Positions 52,095-61,774 of a stretch of 64,000 bases of DNA are shown here, piece by piece. Below the pieces are notes generated by a model that made no database searches, was not told where the DNA came from, and was given only the letters and a program-made list of their open reading frames with translations. This stretch comes from CAZOZP01 sp964584325 (GTDB lineage Bacteria; Bacteroidota; Ignavibacteria; Ignavibacteriales; Melioribacteraceae). Numbering within the stretch: position 1 is the stretch's first letter; the number at the start of each line of letters is the position of its first letter. Made by a program: the position numbers and the translations under genes. The DNA lies in assembly GCA_964584325.1 (NCBI GenBank), contig CAZOZP010000006.1:7290-71289 (forward strand), in the 5' to 3' direction.

Positions 52095-52968
52095 ACACAT
52101 AATCCTTTAGATTAGTAAATTCCTTGAAATCAGAATATGATGCAACAAGCGCTGCAACTGTAGCAGCTTTGTCTGCAGAATATTCAATATCCTGAGTCTT
52201 AAGATAATAAAAAAAACAAACTGCCCCAAAGACATCTCCGCATCCAATCTTATTTATACCTGTAGATTTATGCGGATGAATAAATATCTTATGTATTGCA
52301 GCCTCTTTCTTAAAAAACAGATGTGTTCCTTTTTCTCCTTCAGTGATAATAAAATAAGAAACACCGAAATTCAGAACATATTCTGCTGTAACTTCAACAT
52401 CTTTGCTCCCACAGATTTGTTCGGCTTCAAGATCATTGGCTTGTAAAATATCTATAGAACAGAGCCAGAATTCGATATCCTTTATTCTCTTGAATTCCCT
52501 TGACCCAGCCGAAACGTGAGGTCTGGTGAGTGAATGAATGTCCATATAGATGATTCCACTACATCGTTTCCTGAGCTCTGCCAATCCATTATAATCGGTT
52601 TCAAATCCGGTTATCATATTTAAATAAATACCCTTGCAGTCTTTAAGCAATTCTTCATTTATTTTAACTTTAGCAGTATCCGGGAAATTTTCATAAATCT
52701 CATCTCTTTCCTGCTCCCCTTTAATAATCAGATTAACTATAGGCATTGCATTATTATTTAAGCCGGCAGGAAGATGAATGTTCTTCCAGAAAGGAATAAA
52801 TAAATTGGAGTATCCCCGGTTCATGTTAGTAATCAGATTTATTTCGTCATCCTCACTTTTAATAGCGGCTAAAGCACATCCGGCATAAAACATTCCTCCC
52901 GGCTGAATCCTTATTCCACCGGAATGAATCTTATCAACAACGCAATTTCCGATTGCAAGAAGTTTCAT
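52084..52968 (-). CDS. PfkB-family sugar kinase
   Basis: A 294-residue ribokinase-fold kinase. The N-terminus (LLAIGNCVVDKIHSGGIRIQPGGMFYAGCALAAIKS) matches the PfkB substrate side, and STGINKIGCGDVFGAVCFFYY is the catalytic DTxGAGD motif, here with GCGD instead of GAGD. The final aspartate base is kept, so activity is likely. The substrate is not predictable (ribose, adenosine and sugar relatives exist). It is coupled to rfbD by an 11-base overlap and is divergent from bshA. On the minus strand upstream, TTATTTTTAGG resembles the -7 promoter box. Confidence 0.87.
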   Translation of the reverse strand: MKLLAIGNCVVDKIHSGGIRIQPGGMFYAGCALAAIKSEDDEINLITNMNRGYSNLFIPFWKNIHLPAGLNNNAMPIVNLIIKGEQERDEIYENFPDTAKVKINEELLKDCKGIYLNMITGFETDYNGLAELRKRCSGIIYMDIHSLTRPHVSAGSREFKRIKDIEFWLCSIDILQANDLEAEQICGSKDVEVTAEYVLNFGVSYFIITEGEKGTHLFFKKEAAIHKIFIHPHKSTGINKIGCGDVFGAVCFFYYLKTQDIEYSADKAATVAALVASYSDFKEFTNLKDYVYGK

Positions 52969-53040
52969 GTAACTGTTTGTTTTTGAAAAAATATATTTTA
53001 TCTTTAACTCGTACCTAAAAATAATTAAATAAAGACTCTA

Positions 53041-54168
53041 ATGAAAATAGGAATTACTTGTTATCCCACTTATGGCGGAAGCGGTGTACTTGCTACAGAG
53101 CTTGGAAAAGCACTTGCTCTTGATGGCCACGAAATACACTTCATCAGCTATGCCTTACCACAAAGACTAAATCGGTTCGTTGAAAATATATTTTACCACG
53201 AAGTTGAAATGAGCAGTTATCCTCTTTTTGAGAATAATCTGTATGGACTTGCATTAACAAGTAAGATGCTTGAAGTGATGAATTATGAAAAACTCGATAT
53301 CCTCCATGTTCATTATGCAATACCGCACGCAACCAGTGCTTATCTAACAAAACAAATTATGCGTAAGAACCATTCAGATGTCAAGATCATAACTACTCTT
53401 CACGGAACAGATATTACTCTCGTAGGTCTCGAACCGTCTTTTCTTCCGCTGGTAAAATTCAGTATAGAGGAAAGTGACGGAGTAACTGCTGTATCAAGAT
53501 TCCTGAAAGAAAAGACACTAACAAATTATCATATCGAAAAAGATATTGAAGTAATCTATAATTTTATAGATAATGATGTGTTTAAGAAAAATGCCAGTTG
53601 CGATTTAAGAAAACATCTAGCTCCGCAAGGCGAGAAACTGATGGTTCATGTCTCCAATTTCCGACCGGTAAAAAGAGTAACCGATACAATCCGAATACTT
53701 AAGGAAGTCCGCGAAAAGATTCCTAGCAAACTTATACTTGTAGGCGACGGACCTGACCGTTCTGAATGCGAAAGGCTTGCAAGAGAGTTAGATCTTCAGA
53801 AAGAAGTTATTTTCTTGGGGAAACAGGATATACTATCTGAAATTCTAAGCACATCTGATTTATTCCTGATGCCTTCTCAGTCTGAAAGTTTCGGACTTTC
53901 GGCACTCGAGGCAATGGCCTGCGGTGTTCCGGTAATAAGCAGCAGTGTCGGTGGGTTACCTGAGCTTATTATCCACAATGAAACCGGTTATATTGCTGAA
54001 TTTGGAGATGTTGGCAGAATGGCAAAATATGCTGTTGATTTGTTAACAAACAAGAAAAAATATGATAGTTTTTCGAAAAACTCTGAAGAAAGGGCACAAA
54101 CAAAGTTTAATAAAAATGTAATTGTACCACAGTATTTGAATTACTATGAAAAAGTGCTGAACTCATAG
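53041..54168 (+). CDS. bshA: N-acetyl-alpha-D-glucosaminyl L-malate synthase
   Basis: A 375-residue GT4 glycosyltransferase. The start, MKIGITCYPTYGGSGVLATE, is the BshA signature; HVHYAIPHATSAYL, TTLHGTDITLVG and SESFGLSALEAMACGVPVISS follow (nucleotide-sugar E-x7-E site). It transfers GlcNAc from UDP-GlcNAc to L-malate, the first step of bacillithiol synthesis, in the cytosol. bshB and bshC are not in the window. It is a single gene, divergent from the PfkB/rfbD run. No clear terminator follows (54169-54244). Confidence 0.92.
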   Translation: MKIGITCYPTYGGSGVLATELGKALALDGHEIHFISYALPQRLNRFVENIFYHEVEMSSYPLFENNLYGLALTSKMLEVMNYEKLDILHVHYAIPHATSAYLTKQIMRKNHSDVKIITTLHGTDITLVGLEPSFLPLVKFSIEESDGVTAVSRFLKEKTLTNYHIEKDIEVIYNFIDNDVFKKNASCDLRKHLAPQGEKLMVHVSNFRPVKRVTDTIRILKEVREKIPSKLILVGDGPDRSECERLARELDLQKEVIFLGKQDILSEILSTSDLFLMPSQSESFGLSALEAMACGVPVISSSVGGLPELIIHNETGYIAEFGDVGRMAKYAVDLLTNKKKYDSFSKNSEERAQTKFNKNVIVPQYLNYYEKVLNS

Positions 54169-54244
54169 CATAGGTTTCTCTTTGATAATCAGTCAATTCT
54201 AAATACCGAATATCCAGCCAAAAGGACTTTACTCGGCAATATTA

Positions 54245-55345
54245 TTATTTCATTTCCTTTTTGAGAGTTTCGAGTTGCTGCTTCGACAAATCTTCTTTCA
54301 GCCTGAATGATTGAAGTGTTACATTCATTTGCTGTATCAGTGTACGTTTCTGATAACGAGGTGCGAAGATTGATCCATCTAACAAATATAATCTCTTTGT
54401 TTTTTCATCATAGAAAGTATAGTTAATAAATGGACCACCCATGCTCTGGTCGCTCATTCTCCATAATCCCTGAGTCATAATTGCATACTTGCCTTGGAAA
54501 TTCACTTCGCTGAAAGTCAGATAATCAAAAGCAATTTCAACCCAACTTGAATCGTCAGTTGATCTATAATGCTTTTGTGTGATTCGGTTACGTAATGCTA
54601 TAACTGAATCCTTATTAAGATACTCGGGAGTGGCATTCTCAATCCAATGCACCATAAGCCATCTTTCCATATCGCCGTTTGGATTTCTTCTCAGCCAAAC
54701 GAACTTGTCTTCAGGAACATTCTTAGCTAAATAGTAATCTGCCTGCACATAAACAATCCAGCCATAATTTTTAAGCAGCATTGCTTCTACATCCTTTTTC
54801 TCATATTGCGAATTGTATATGCTTTCGTATAACCTTGCATCTGATACCTTCTGGAAGTAATGAAGCAGATTATCTTTATTCTCAGATATGTTTTTATTGA
54901 TTGTCTCAATGTTTTTTCCTGTAATAATCATTACAAGTTGACCTTTTGCCCATAAATCATATTTATTAATAACATAAACGCTGTCTTTTTCAATTTTTGC
55001 TTTTACTTCAGGAGATATTATAGAATTGATATAGTTACCGACTTCTGATTTTGAATTGAGCGGGGCAATAATCAGTATATTTTTTTTTCTTTCATTATTT
55101 CTTAATGAATTGAAAGGCTTTCTCTTTAGATAGAATAGGTTTTCAGGCTGAGGCGTATAAATTATACTTGAAAAAACTTCGGTCAGACTTTCTTCAAATT
55201 TCATATATTCTACTGTATCAGCAATAACTATGATTTCAGTTTCGAAACCTAATGCACGCGGTTTAACATCACCGCAAGAGGATAATACAGATACAAATAA
55301 AATTGAAATTGCAACAAAAGAAAGGGTAAAGATATGTTTTTTCAT
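54245..55345 (-). CDS. DUF4837 family lipoprotein
   Basis: A 366-residue lipoprotein with signal peptide and lipobox LSSC (C23). The following GDVKPRALGFETEIIVIADTVEY and two similar alpha/beta halves (about 35-185 and 190-330) match DUF4837 (PF16125), a family of Bacteroidetes and relatives. FINYTFYDEKTKRLYLLDGSIFAPRYQKR is near the end. Function is unknown; a periplasmic, membrane-anchored location is inferred. It is on the same strand as, and 50 bases downstream of, the polyprenol-kinase-like gene, so it may be the last gene of the greA-ftsH transcript. Confidence 0.82.
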   Translation of the reverse strand: MKKHIFTLSFVAISILFVSVLSSCGDVKPRALGFETEIIVIADTVEYMKFEESLTEVFSSIIYTPQPENLFYLKRKPFNSLRNNERKKNILIIAPLNSKSEVGNYINSIISPEVKAKIEKDSVYVINKYDLWAKGQLVMIITGKNIETINKNISENKDNLLHYFQKVSDARLYESIYNSQYEKKDVEAMLLKNYGWIVYVQADYYLAKNVPEDKFVWLRRNPNGDMERWLMVHWIENATPEYLNKDSVIALRNRITQKHYRSTDDSSWVEIAFDYLTFSEVNFQGKYAIMTQGLWRMSDQSMGGPFINYTFYDEKTKRLYLLDGSIFAPRYQKRTLIQQMNVTLQSFRLKEDLSKQQLETLKKEMK

Positions 55346-55390
55346 AATAACTCATTTTTTTAGTGCGTTATACATTATAAAATGCATCTT

Positions 55391-55408
55391 GTTTCTTAAT
55401 TAAGAAAC
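55391..55408. repeat. Perfect 18-base palindrome at a stop codon
   Basis: GTTTCTTAATTAAGAAAC is fully symmetric and contains the stop codon of the 55396 gene. A second small hairpin, ACCCGG/CCGGGT (55414-55431), lies just inside the coding end. Together they could form a weak terminator or regulator site; neither has a U tract. Confidence 0.4.
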
Positions 55409-56061
55409 GGAAGACCCGGATTGATTCCGGGTAAAAATAACAAATACAAAATCCACATTACAAGACATATAGAAACAGGTACAAGAAAATTATCATCTGC
55501 CCAGCCGTAAGAAACATTTTCAGCAAGTGCACCAATTGCTGCCGCAATAAACCCTATTAGATATTCAGAAATACGATATTCAATTTTGGGTGTCAGCAGA
55601 ACAATAGTGCAGGCACTTATAAAAAATGTTGCGGTTCCTTCCAAACTTTTTCTTAAAAACGGTCTTTTTCCGAATTTCCTTCCAATTAATGCTGCAAGTA
55701 CATCGCTGATTATCAGAATGGTAAATCCGGTCAAAACAAATTCCTTAGGAAAAATAAAAACTACTAAGGCTGCAGATATAAGGACGTATGTTGCTCCGCT
55801 AAGATTTTTGGATTTCTCGCCAAGTTCGTGTTCCCGCATCATAAATCCAAAGATTCCTAAAATGAATTCTTTCAGCTTAGGAAAAAAGAATCTGCTGATA
55901 TCCACCGCTAAGGTAAAAAGGGCGAGAGGAACTAAAATACAAAGTGCGGTATTCCTGTCAATGAAATAATAAATAATTGGAATGGAGAGGGAGAACATAT
56001 GGATACTTTTTCGGGCAAGTTCTCCCTTAAAATCTATGGTTGATTTATCAAGACTACTCAT
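55396..56061 (-). CDS. CTP-dependent dolichol/polyprenol kinase-like membrane protein
   Basis: A 221-residue protein with six or seven membrane helices. ELARKSIHMFSLSIPIIYY opens the family fold; ISDVLAALIGRKFGKRPF and KSLEGTATFFISACTIV match the SEC59/DgkA2-type CTP-dependent kinase motif. Relatives phosphorylate dolichol, phytol or diacylglycerol; the exact lipid cannot be told. It overlaps ftsH by eight bases (56054-56061) and ends the overlapping gene run that starts at greA. A link to cell-envelope lipid recycling is inferred. Confidence 0.8.
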   Translation of the reverse strand: MSSLDKSTIDFKGELARKSIHMFSLSIPIIYYFIDRNTALCILVPLALFTLAVDISRFFFPKLKEFILGIFGFMMREHELGEKSKNLSGATYVLISAALVVFIFPKEFVLTGFTILIISDVLAALIGRKFGKRPFLRKSLEGTATFFISACTIVLLTPKIEYRISEYLIGFIAAAIGALAENVSYGWADDNFLVPVSICLVMWILYLLFLPGINPGLPFLN

Positions 56062-58126
56062 TTGTTTCCGAAGTATTCCTATTCATCTTCTCATCCATTA
56101 GTTTCTTCACATGGTCAGGAATATCTTCCTCAACCGGCTGTTGCTCTTTTTTCTTTACCGGGGGAAGCTCTTCGCCTTTACATATTTTATCTATTTCTTC
56201 ACCATCCATAATTTCTCTTTCAAGAAGAACTGTTGATAGTTTATGCAACAGATCAATATTATCTCTTAAAATCTGCTCTGCCTTTGCGTAGCATTTATTA
56301 ATTATCAGTTTAACTTCCTGGTCAATCTCCTGAGCGGTTTGCTCACTGAATTCCTTATGCTTTGTAATTTCCCTGCCAAGAAACAACTCTTCTTCCTTGG
56401 TTCCGTAAGCCATTGGCCCGAGTTTCTCGCTCATTCCCCACTCGCAGACCATCTTTCTTGCCAAAGAGGTAGATCGTTCAATATCGTTCTGAGCTCCGGT
56501 TGTAAGCTGGCCGAAAACTATCAGTTCAGCAGCTCTCCCGCCCATTGCGTAAGTTATTGTTGATTCAATATATTCTTTTGAATATGTATGCTTTTCATCC
56601 ACAGGTAAATAATGGGTAACTCCGAGCGCCCTGCCTCTGGGAATAATAGTAACTTTATGAACAGGATCTGCTTCGGGAAGTTTTCTGGCTACCAGCACGT
56701 GTCCGATTTCATGATAGGCTGTTACTTTCTTTTCTTTTTCAGAAATTATCATACTCTTTCTTTCCATACCCATCATTACTTTGTCTTTTGCCTCTTCAAA
56801 ATCTTCCATGGTTACTTTAGGCCTGTTTTTTCTTGCTGCCAAAAGCGCCGCCTCGTTAACCAGATTTGCCAGTTCGGCCCCGGCTAATCCGGGCGTTCCT
56901 TTAGCAAGTACCAGAATATCAACGCTTGCATCCATCTGGATTTTTCTTGTGTGAACTTTTAGAATTCCTTCTCTTCCCTTTACGTCCGGCCTGTCAACAA
57001 CAATCTGTCTGTCGAATCTGCCGGGACGCAGAAGTGCCGGATCAAGAACATCAGGTCTGTTGGTTGCGGCAATAATAATTACACCACTGTTCTGTTCGAA
57101 ACCGTCCATTTCAACAAGAAGCTGATTGAGGGTCTGCTCTCTTTCATCGTGTCCGCCGCCTAAGCCTGCACCTCGATGACGACCGACTGCATCTATTTCA
57201 TCAATAAATATAATGCAGGGGGCACTCTTCTTTCCTTGCTCAAATAAATCTCTTACCCTGCTTGCTCCTACACCAACAAACATTTCAACGAAATCCGCTC
57301 CGCTTATAGAAAAGAATGGAACTCCTGCTTCACCGGCAACTGCCCTTGCAAGAAGTGTTTTGCCTGTTCCGGGAGGGCCCAATAGCAGAACGCCTCTGGG
57401 TATTTTTCCGCCAAGCCGCTGAAACTTTGAAGGTTCCTTCAGAAACTCGATTATTTCTTCAAGTTCAACCTTTGCTTCATCTGCACCGGCTACATCCCTG
57501 AAAGTTATTTTAATGTTTGATTCGTTTATAAGTTTGGCTCTGCTTTTTCCGAAATTAAATATCCCCTTTGAATTGCCTCCTCCGCCCTGCATCCTCTTCA
57601 TAAAGAATATCCAAAAGCCTATTATGAGAACCCAAGGTAGAAATCCGTAAATTAAGTTCATCCATTGGTCAGATTTTTTTTCGAATTCGTACTTAATTCC
57701 CTTTTCCTTCCAAACCAACATGTCTTTTTCAATAGCTGCATCTGCAAGCACGGTAGTAAATTTTGTTATTGGTTTCTCTGTAACTCCGGGAACAGATACT
57801 GCCTCAGAGAGCTCACCTTCAAGAACATAGTCGTTTATATCCGTTTTTATAATTTTCGCCTTGATTATCTTTCCTTCTTCAAGAAGCTGAAGGTATTGAT
57901 AATATGGAATTTCTGAAGGCTCATCCTTGCTGTTGTTCATAAAATGGAATGCTATAATAAAAATAAGAATTATTGCACCCCAGCTAAATATTGGTTTGAG
58001 AATCTTTGACCAGTCAAAATCCGGTTCGTTCTTTGAATTAGATCCGTTTCCGTTTTGGCCGTTATCTTCATTTCCTTTTTCGTCTTTCTTATCTGCCATA
58101 TTTAATATATTTTTAAATTCTGTCAC
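56054..58126 (-). CDS. ftsH: ATP-dependent zinc metalloprotease FtsH
   Basis: A 690-residue membrane AAA protease. Two membrane helices (about 43-62 and 150-170) flank a small periplasmic domain. The AAA core follows, with Walker A GPPGTGKTLLARAVAGEAG (about 247-265), DEIDAVGRHRG and second-region-of-homology NRPDVLDPALLRPGRFDRQ. The zinc motif HEIGH has H472, E473 and H476. It degrades membrane and unstable cytosolic proteins. GTG 58126 has GGAG seven bases upstream, so I start there; ATG 58099 (MADKKDEK) has no ribosome site. An acidic/asparagine-rich N-terminus follows. It lies 12 bases after hpt. Confidence 0.96.
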   Translation of the reverse strand: MTEFKNILNMADKKDEKGNEDNGQNGNGSNSKNEPDFDWSKILKPIFSWGAIILIFIIAFHFMNNSKDEPSEIPYYQYLQLLEEGKIIKAKIIKTDINDYVLEGELSEAVSVPGVTEKPITKFTTVLADAAIEKDMLVWKEKGIKYEFEKKSDQWMNLIYGFLPWVLIIGFWIFFMKRMQGGGGNSKGIFNFGKSRAKLINESNIKITFRDVAGADEAKVELEEIIEFLKEPSKFQRLGGKIPRGVLLLGPPGTGKTLLARAVAGEAGVPFFSISGADFVEMFVGVGASRVRDLFEQGKKSAPCIIFIDEIDAVGRHRGAGLGGGHDEREQTLNQLLVEMDGFEQNSGVIIIAATNRPDVLDPALLRPGRFDRQIVVDRPDVKGREGILKVHTRKIQMDASVDILVLAKGTPGLAGAELANLVNEAALLAARKNRPKVTMEDFEEAKDKVMMGMERKSMIISEKEKKVTAYHEIGHVLVARKLPEADPVHKVTIIPRGRALGVTHYLPVDEKHTYSKEYIESTITYAMGGRAAELIVFGQLTTGAQNDIERSTSLARKMVCEWGMSEKLGPMAYGTKEEELFLGREITKHKEFSEQTAQEIDQEVKLIINKCYAKAEQILRDNIDLLHKLSTVLLEREIMDGEEIDKICKGEELPPVKKKEQQPVEEDIPDHVKKLMDEKMNRNTSETNE

Positions 58127-58138
58127 GCTGCTACTCCG

Positions 58139-58690
58139 TTATTCTGATAATACATAAATAGAATCAAGATTCCGGTACCTTTGTTTGTAATCAAGTCCGT
58201 ATCCAATTACAAATTTGTCCGGAATTCGAAACCCAATATAATCAATTTTAACATCAAAATTCTTAATATCTTTTTTGATTAGAAGGCTTGCGAAGCTTAT
58301 ACTTAATGGTTTCCGATGCTCGAGAATTTCCAAAATCTTTATCACCGAAAGGCCGGAATCTACAATGTCTTCTACAACTATTACATTTCTTCCGGCTACG
58401 GTTACTGGTATTTCCGAAAGAATGTTTACTTGCCCGCTTGTCTGCATACCGCCGGAGTAGCTTGATATTCTTAAAAATTCAACTTCTATATCTTCAGGAA
58501 GGTATTTTACCAAGTCGGCAAAAAACAGGAAACTGCCTTTGAGTACACAAATTAAAAGAGGATTCTTCCCGGCAAAATCTATTTTTATGGCTTCTGCCAT
58601 TGATTTAACTTTTGCCGATATGTTTCCGGCTGTTATATATTCCTCAAATACAAGATTATCTTCTGTTGTTATTCTTTTCAAACTTTCCAT
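58139..58690 (-). CDS. hpt: Hypoxanthine phosphoribosyltransferase
   Basis: A 183-residue purine salvage enzyme forming IMP (and GMP) from hypoxanthine (guanine) and PRPP. LICVLKGSFLFFADLVKYL, the PRPP loop NVIVVEDIVDSGLS and VKIDYIGFRIPDKFVIGYGLDYKQRYRNL are the family blocks. It is cytosolic. It overlaps tilS by 13 bases and precedes ftsH; tilS-hpt-ftsH is a widely conserved order in bacteria, which supports all three calls. Confidence 0.94.
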   Translation of the reverse strand: MESLKRITTEDNLVFEEYITAGNISAKVKSMAEAIKIDFAGKNPLLICVLKGSFLFFADLVKYLPEDIEVEFLRISSYSGGMQTSGQVNILSEIPVTVAGRNVIVVEDIVDSGLSVIKILEILEHRKPLSISFASLLIKKDIKNFDVKIDYIGFRIPDKFVIGYGLDYKQRYRNLDSIYVLSE

Positions 58691-60066
58691 ATGAATTTAA
58701 CGGCTATGCATTCCTGCATGCCTGGTTCTATTTTTGCTTCTTCGCTAATCCGCAAGCCTGCGGCATAAACAATTTTTCCGGAATATTCAATAACCGGCCA
58801 GTTTCGTTTCTTTAGTGAAGTAACTTTTGCATCTGTCAGGAAATCTGACATTTTTTTATGCGAATTCATACCTAAAGGCATAAATATATCACCGTCTTTC
58901 CATGGTCTTACAATGTATTTTTCTTCTTTGCTTCCGGTACGGAGATATTCGCACCCCTCGCAGAAAACAGGCTCTTTGTTGATTTTAATTATTCCGCTAA
59001 GTTCTATACTGAATAATTCACAAGAAACTGATTCTCCGGGATTCAGTTCGAAATAGTAATCTTCAGCAGGATCATACTGATATAAGAGGAGACCTTCTGT
59101 TTCTCGGATTGCAAAAATACTGCTCCCGATTTCTATCTTTGTGCCTTTCTGCCGCCCGAACAAATATTTCAATTGAGCTACATCGTTATAATCAGGCGAA
59201 ATGCTAAAATATTCAGTGAGGATAAGGCGAAGAACTATTCCTGAAAATTCATTTCCGTATTTATCGTAAAGGGAATTTTTTATAAGAAGGTTTCCGTGCT
59301 CCCTCTTCAAAAAATCGGGAATTCCGTCTAATAGTTCGTGATTAATGAATGCGTTTGACTCAGAGATTATCTGCGACATTCTGTAAACTGCATCGCTGAG
59401 TTTGGGGTTTACTTCATCTTTTAGTACACTGATTATTTTATTTCTAATTACATTTCTTTGATATTCATTACTTTGGTTTGAATGGTCAATTCTGAAGGCC
59501 ACTGCATTTTCCTCCAGCCATTTCATTATTTCTTCTTTTGAAATCATAAGCAGCGGACGAATAATATTTCCCCTCTTTCTCGGAATTCCCATCAGACCTG
59601 TCATTCCTGTACCTTTTGCCAGATTAAGCAGAATTGTTTCAGTATTATCATCCAGATTATGGGCTGTGGCTATCTTGGTAAAACCGTTTTGCTCGGCTAT
59701 TGTGCTGAAAAATTCATATCTAATCTCACGGCCTGCTTCTTCTAAAGACATTTTTGTTTTTTCAGCATACCCTTTTACATCTGCGTTAATCGAGAAAAAC
59801 GGTATATCAAGTTTTTCGGAGAACTCTTTGCAGAATTGCTCATCACCATCCGAATCGTCTCCTCTGAGAGAGTGATTTACATGAGCCGCACCAAATTCCA
59901 CTTTCAGATTTCTTTTGAATTTTTCCAGAAGGGATAGTAGAATAACCGAGTCAGGACCTCCGCTCAGACCCACAAGAATTCTATCGCCCGGCTTTATAAG
60001 TTCACCGCAGGCTGTTATAAATTTTTCCTCTGTTTTTTTTGTCAGAATCCCATTTCGTTCAGCCAT
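58678..60066 (-). CDS. tilS: tRNA(Ile)-lysidine synthase
   Basis: A 462-residue N-type ATP pyrophosphatase. VGLSGGPDSVILLSLLEKF is the PP-loop (SGGxDS), and AHVNHSLRGDDSDGDEQFC, IATAHNLDDNTETILLNLAKGTGMTGLMG and IRPLL are the other TilS blocks. The C-terminal TilS_C domain (about 385-462, VRPWKDGDIFMPLGMNSHKKMSDFLTDAKV) is present. It converts the wobble C of tRNA-Ile(CAU) to lysidine, an essential step for AUA decoding. It overlaps ribE by 25 bases and hpt by 13. Confidence 0.95.
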   Translation of the reverse strand: MAERNGILTKKTEEKFITACGELIKPGDRILVGLSGGPDSVILLSLLEKFKRNLKVEFGAAHVNHSLRGDDSDGDEQFCKEFSEKLDIPFFSINADVKGYAEKTKMSLEEAGREIRYEFFSTIAEQNGFTKIATAHNLDDNTETILLNLAKGTGMTGLMGIPRKRGNIIRPLLMISKEEIMKWLEENAVAFRIDHSNQSNEYQRNVIRNKIISVLKDEVNPKLSDAVYRMSQIISESNAFINHELLDGIPDFLKREHGNLLIKNSLYDKYGNEFSGIVLRLILTEYFSISPDYNDVAQLKYLFGRQKGTKIEIGSSIFAIRETEGLLLYQYDPAEDYYFELNPGESVSCELFSIELSGIIKINKEPVFCEGCEYLRTGSKEEKYIVRPWKDGDIFMPLGMNSHKKMSDFLTDAKVTSLKKRNWPVIEYSGKIVYAAGLRISEEAKIEPGMQECIAVKFIWKV

Positions 60067-60677
60067 TCTTTTGTAATCCCGCCTTGTCCTTTATGTTTTA
60101 AAATACTTTCAACATATTTACCTAATACATCAAACTCAAGATTAACCCTGCTGCCGGTTTTCTTGTATTTAAGATTTGTATTTTCCCAGGTATGCGGAAT
60201 AATTGAAACCTTAAAACTTCCTGAAGTAAAATCAGCTACGGTAAGACTTATGCCTTCAATAGTAACCGAACCTACATGAATAAGATATTTGGAATAAGTA
60301 TCAGGAAATTCTATTTTCACGATTATTCCGGTACCTTGATCGCGGATTTCAGATATTTTCCCGGTGCAGTCAACATGCCCCTGTACCAGATGGCCGCCAA
60401 GTTTTTTATTCAGTGTAAGTGAAGTTTCAAGATTTACCTTATCTCCGCTTCTCAGTTCTCCGAGAGTTGTTCTTTTAAGAGTCTCTTCAACCGCCGTAAC
60501 GCAGAATGAAGATGTATTGAACGAGGTTACAGTCTGGCACGCCCCATTAATAGAGATACTGTCTCCCGTGGCCGCATTTTTAATAACTTCCGAAGCCTTA
60601 ACGGTCAGAATTAATCCTCCGGAACGCCTTTCGGCAATTAAAACAGTTCCGACTTCTTCAATCAATCCTGTAAACAT
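60042..60677 (-). CDS. ribE: Riboflavin synthase alpha chain
   Basis: A 211-residue protein with two lumazine-binding barrels in tandem. MFTGLIEEVGTV starts the first and GGHLVQGHVDCTGKI the second; SISINGACQTVTSF and VTIEGISLTVADF are the matching substrate segments. It converts 6,7-dimethyl-8-ribityllumazine to riboflavin. It overlaps both neighbours (ribD by 16 bases, tilS by 25). No ribH, ribA or ribB is in the window. No FMN riboswitch is visible at the head of the run. Confidence 0.95.
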   Translation of the reverse strand: MFTGLIEEVGTVLIAERRSGGLILTVKASEVIKNAATGDSISINGACQTVTSFNTSSFCVTAVEETLKRTTLGELRSGDKVNLETSLTLNKKLGGHLVQGHVDCTGKISEIRDQGTGIIVKIEFPDTYSKYLIHVGSVTIEGISLTVADFTSGSFKVSIIPHTWENTNLKYKKTGSRVNLEFDVLGKYVESILKHKGQGGITKEWLNEMGF

Positions 60678-61774
60678 CTATTTCCTCGTAATTGAATCAT
60701 TACATCAGTACCTGATAACTCTGCTTTTACTATATGCATATTTCCTGCAGACGTAATCTTTCCGCTTCCGGTTCCTCCGAATGCAGGAATTCCCGATCCT
60801 ATTAGAATGGGCGATTGAAAAATGACAATTTCGTCAAAAAGCCTGCTTTCGTAAAAGCTTCTAAATATTTCAGAACCTCCTTCGATGAGAACAGATGTTA
60901 TGCCTAAGTCAGCCAGTTTAGAAAGTGCATCTTCAAGATCAAGACCTTTTGTCCCTTCTTTCACAAAAACAATCTTTACTCCGAGTGTTTTGTACTTTTC
61001 GGTAATTTCTTTATCATCGCAGAATTTTATTGATGCAAGAATAATGAATTTACCGTCAGTATTTTCATTAAATAATGAATATTCAGTAGAAAGAACCAGG
61101 TTTCTGTCCACAGCTATACGGTACGGATTTCTACCTTCGCACATCCTTACGGTTAACGAAGGATTATCGGCAATGATAGTATTTTTCCCTACCAATACTG
61201 CATCGTATTCCGAACGCATCTTATGCACCCTTCTGCGCGATTCTTCGGAACTTATCCATTTTGAATTGCCGTTCTTTTCTGCAATAAATCCGTCAAGAGT
61301 TTGTGCGGCTTTCAGAGTAATATAAGGTTTTCTCTCCTGAATATGCTTGAAGAAAAATTTATTTAGATCATAACATTCTTGCTGAAGAAATCCGAAAAAT
61401 ACTGCAATTCCGGCTTCTGTCATCATGCTTATGCCTTTTCCTGATACAAGCGGATTAGGATCTGATGTGCCAATTATTACTCTTGCAATTTTCTTATTTA
61501 TTATTGCTTCTGCACAAGGAGGTGTTTTTCCGTAATGGGAACAGGGTTCAAGATTCACATAAAGATCGGCGCCTTCGGGATTTTCACTACAGTTTTCAAA
61601 TGCATCAATCTCTGCATGCTTTCCTCCGAAAAACTTATGCCGGCCTTCTCCTATAATTTTCCCGTTTTTAACAATAACTGCCCCGACCATCGGATTGGGA
61701 CTCACAAATCCGGCACCTTCTTTTGCAAGCTCAAGAGCTCTTTTCAGATATAATATTTCGGGTGAATCACTCAA
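60662..61774 (-). CDS. ribD: Bifunctional riboflavin deaminase/reductase RibD
   Basis: A 370-residue enzyme that deaminates and then reduces the pyrimidine intermediate of riboflavin synthesis. The N-terminal cytidine-deaminase-like domain has GGKHAEIDAF and EPCSHYGKTPPCAEAI (zinc ligands H, C, C; catalytic E). The reductase domain (about 145-365) has ITLKAAQTLDGFIA, SEYDAVLVGKNTIIADNPSLTVR and LIEGGSEIFRSF. Full length. It overlaps greA by eight bases and ribE by 16, so translation is coupled on both sides. Confidence 0.95.
   Translation of the reverse strand: MSDSPEILYLKRALELAKEGAGFVSPNPMVGAVIVKNGKIIGEGRHKFFGGKHAEIDAFENCSENPEGADLYVNLEPCSHYGKTPPCAEAIINKKIARVIIGTSDPNPLVSGKGISMMTEAGIAVFFGFLQQECYDLNKFFFKHIQERKPYITLKAAQTLDGFIAEKNGNSKWISSEESRRRVHKMRSEYDAVLVGKNTIIADNPSLTVRMCEGRNPYRIAVDRNLVLSTEYSLFNENTDGKFIILASIKFCDDKEITEKYKTLGVKIVFVKEGTKGLDLEDALSKLADLGITSVLIEGGSEIFRSFYESRLFDEIVIFQSPILIGSGIPAFGGTGSGKITSAGNMHIVKAELSGTDVMIQLRGNRCLQD

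Noticed and set aside
60885..61325. Open frame of 146 codons on the plus strand opposite ribD.
   Set aside because: Serine/phenylalanine-rich shadow translation, no homology signal, inside a conserved gene in a compact operon.
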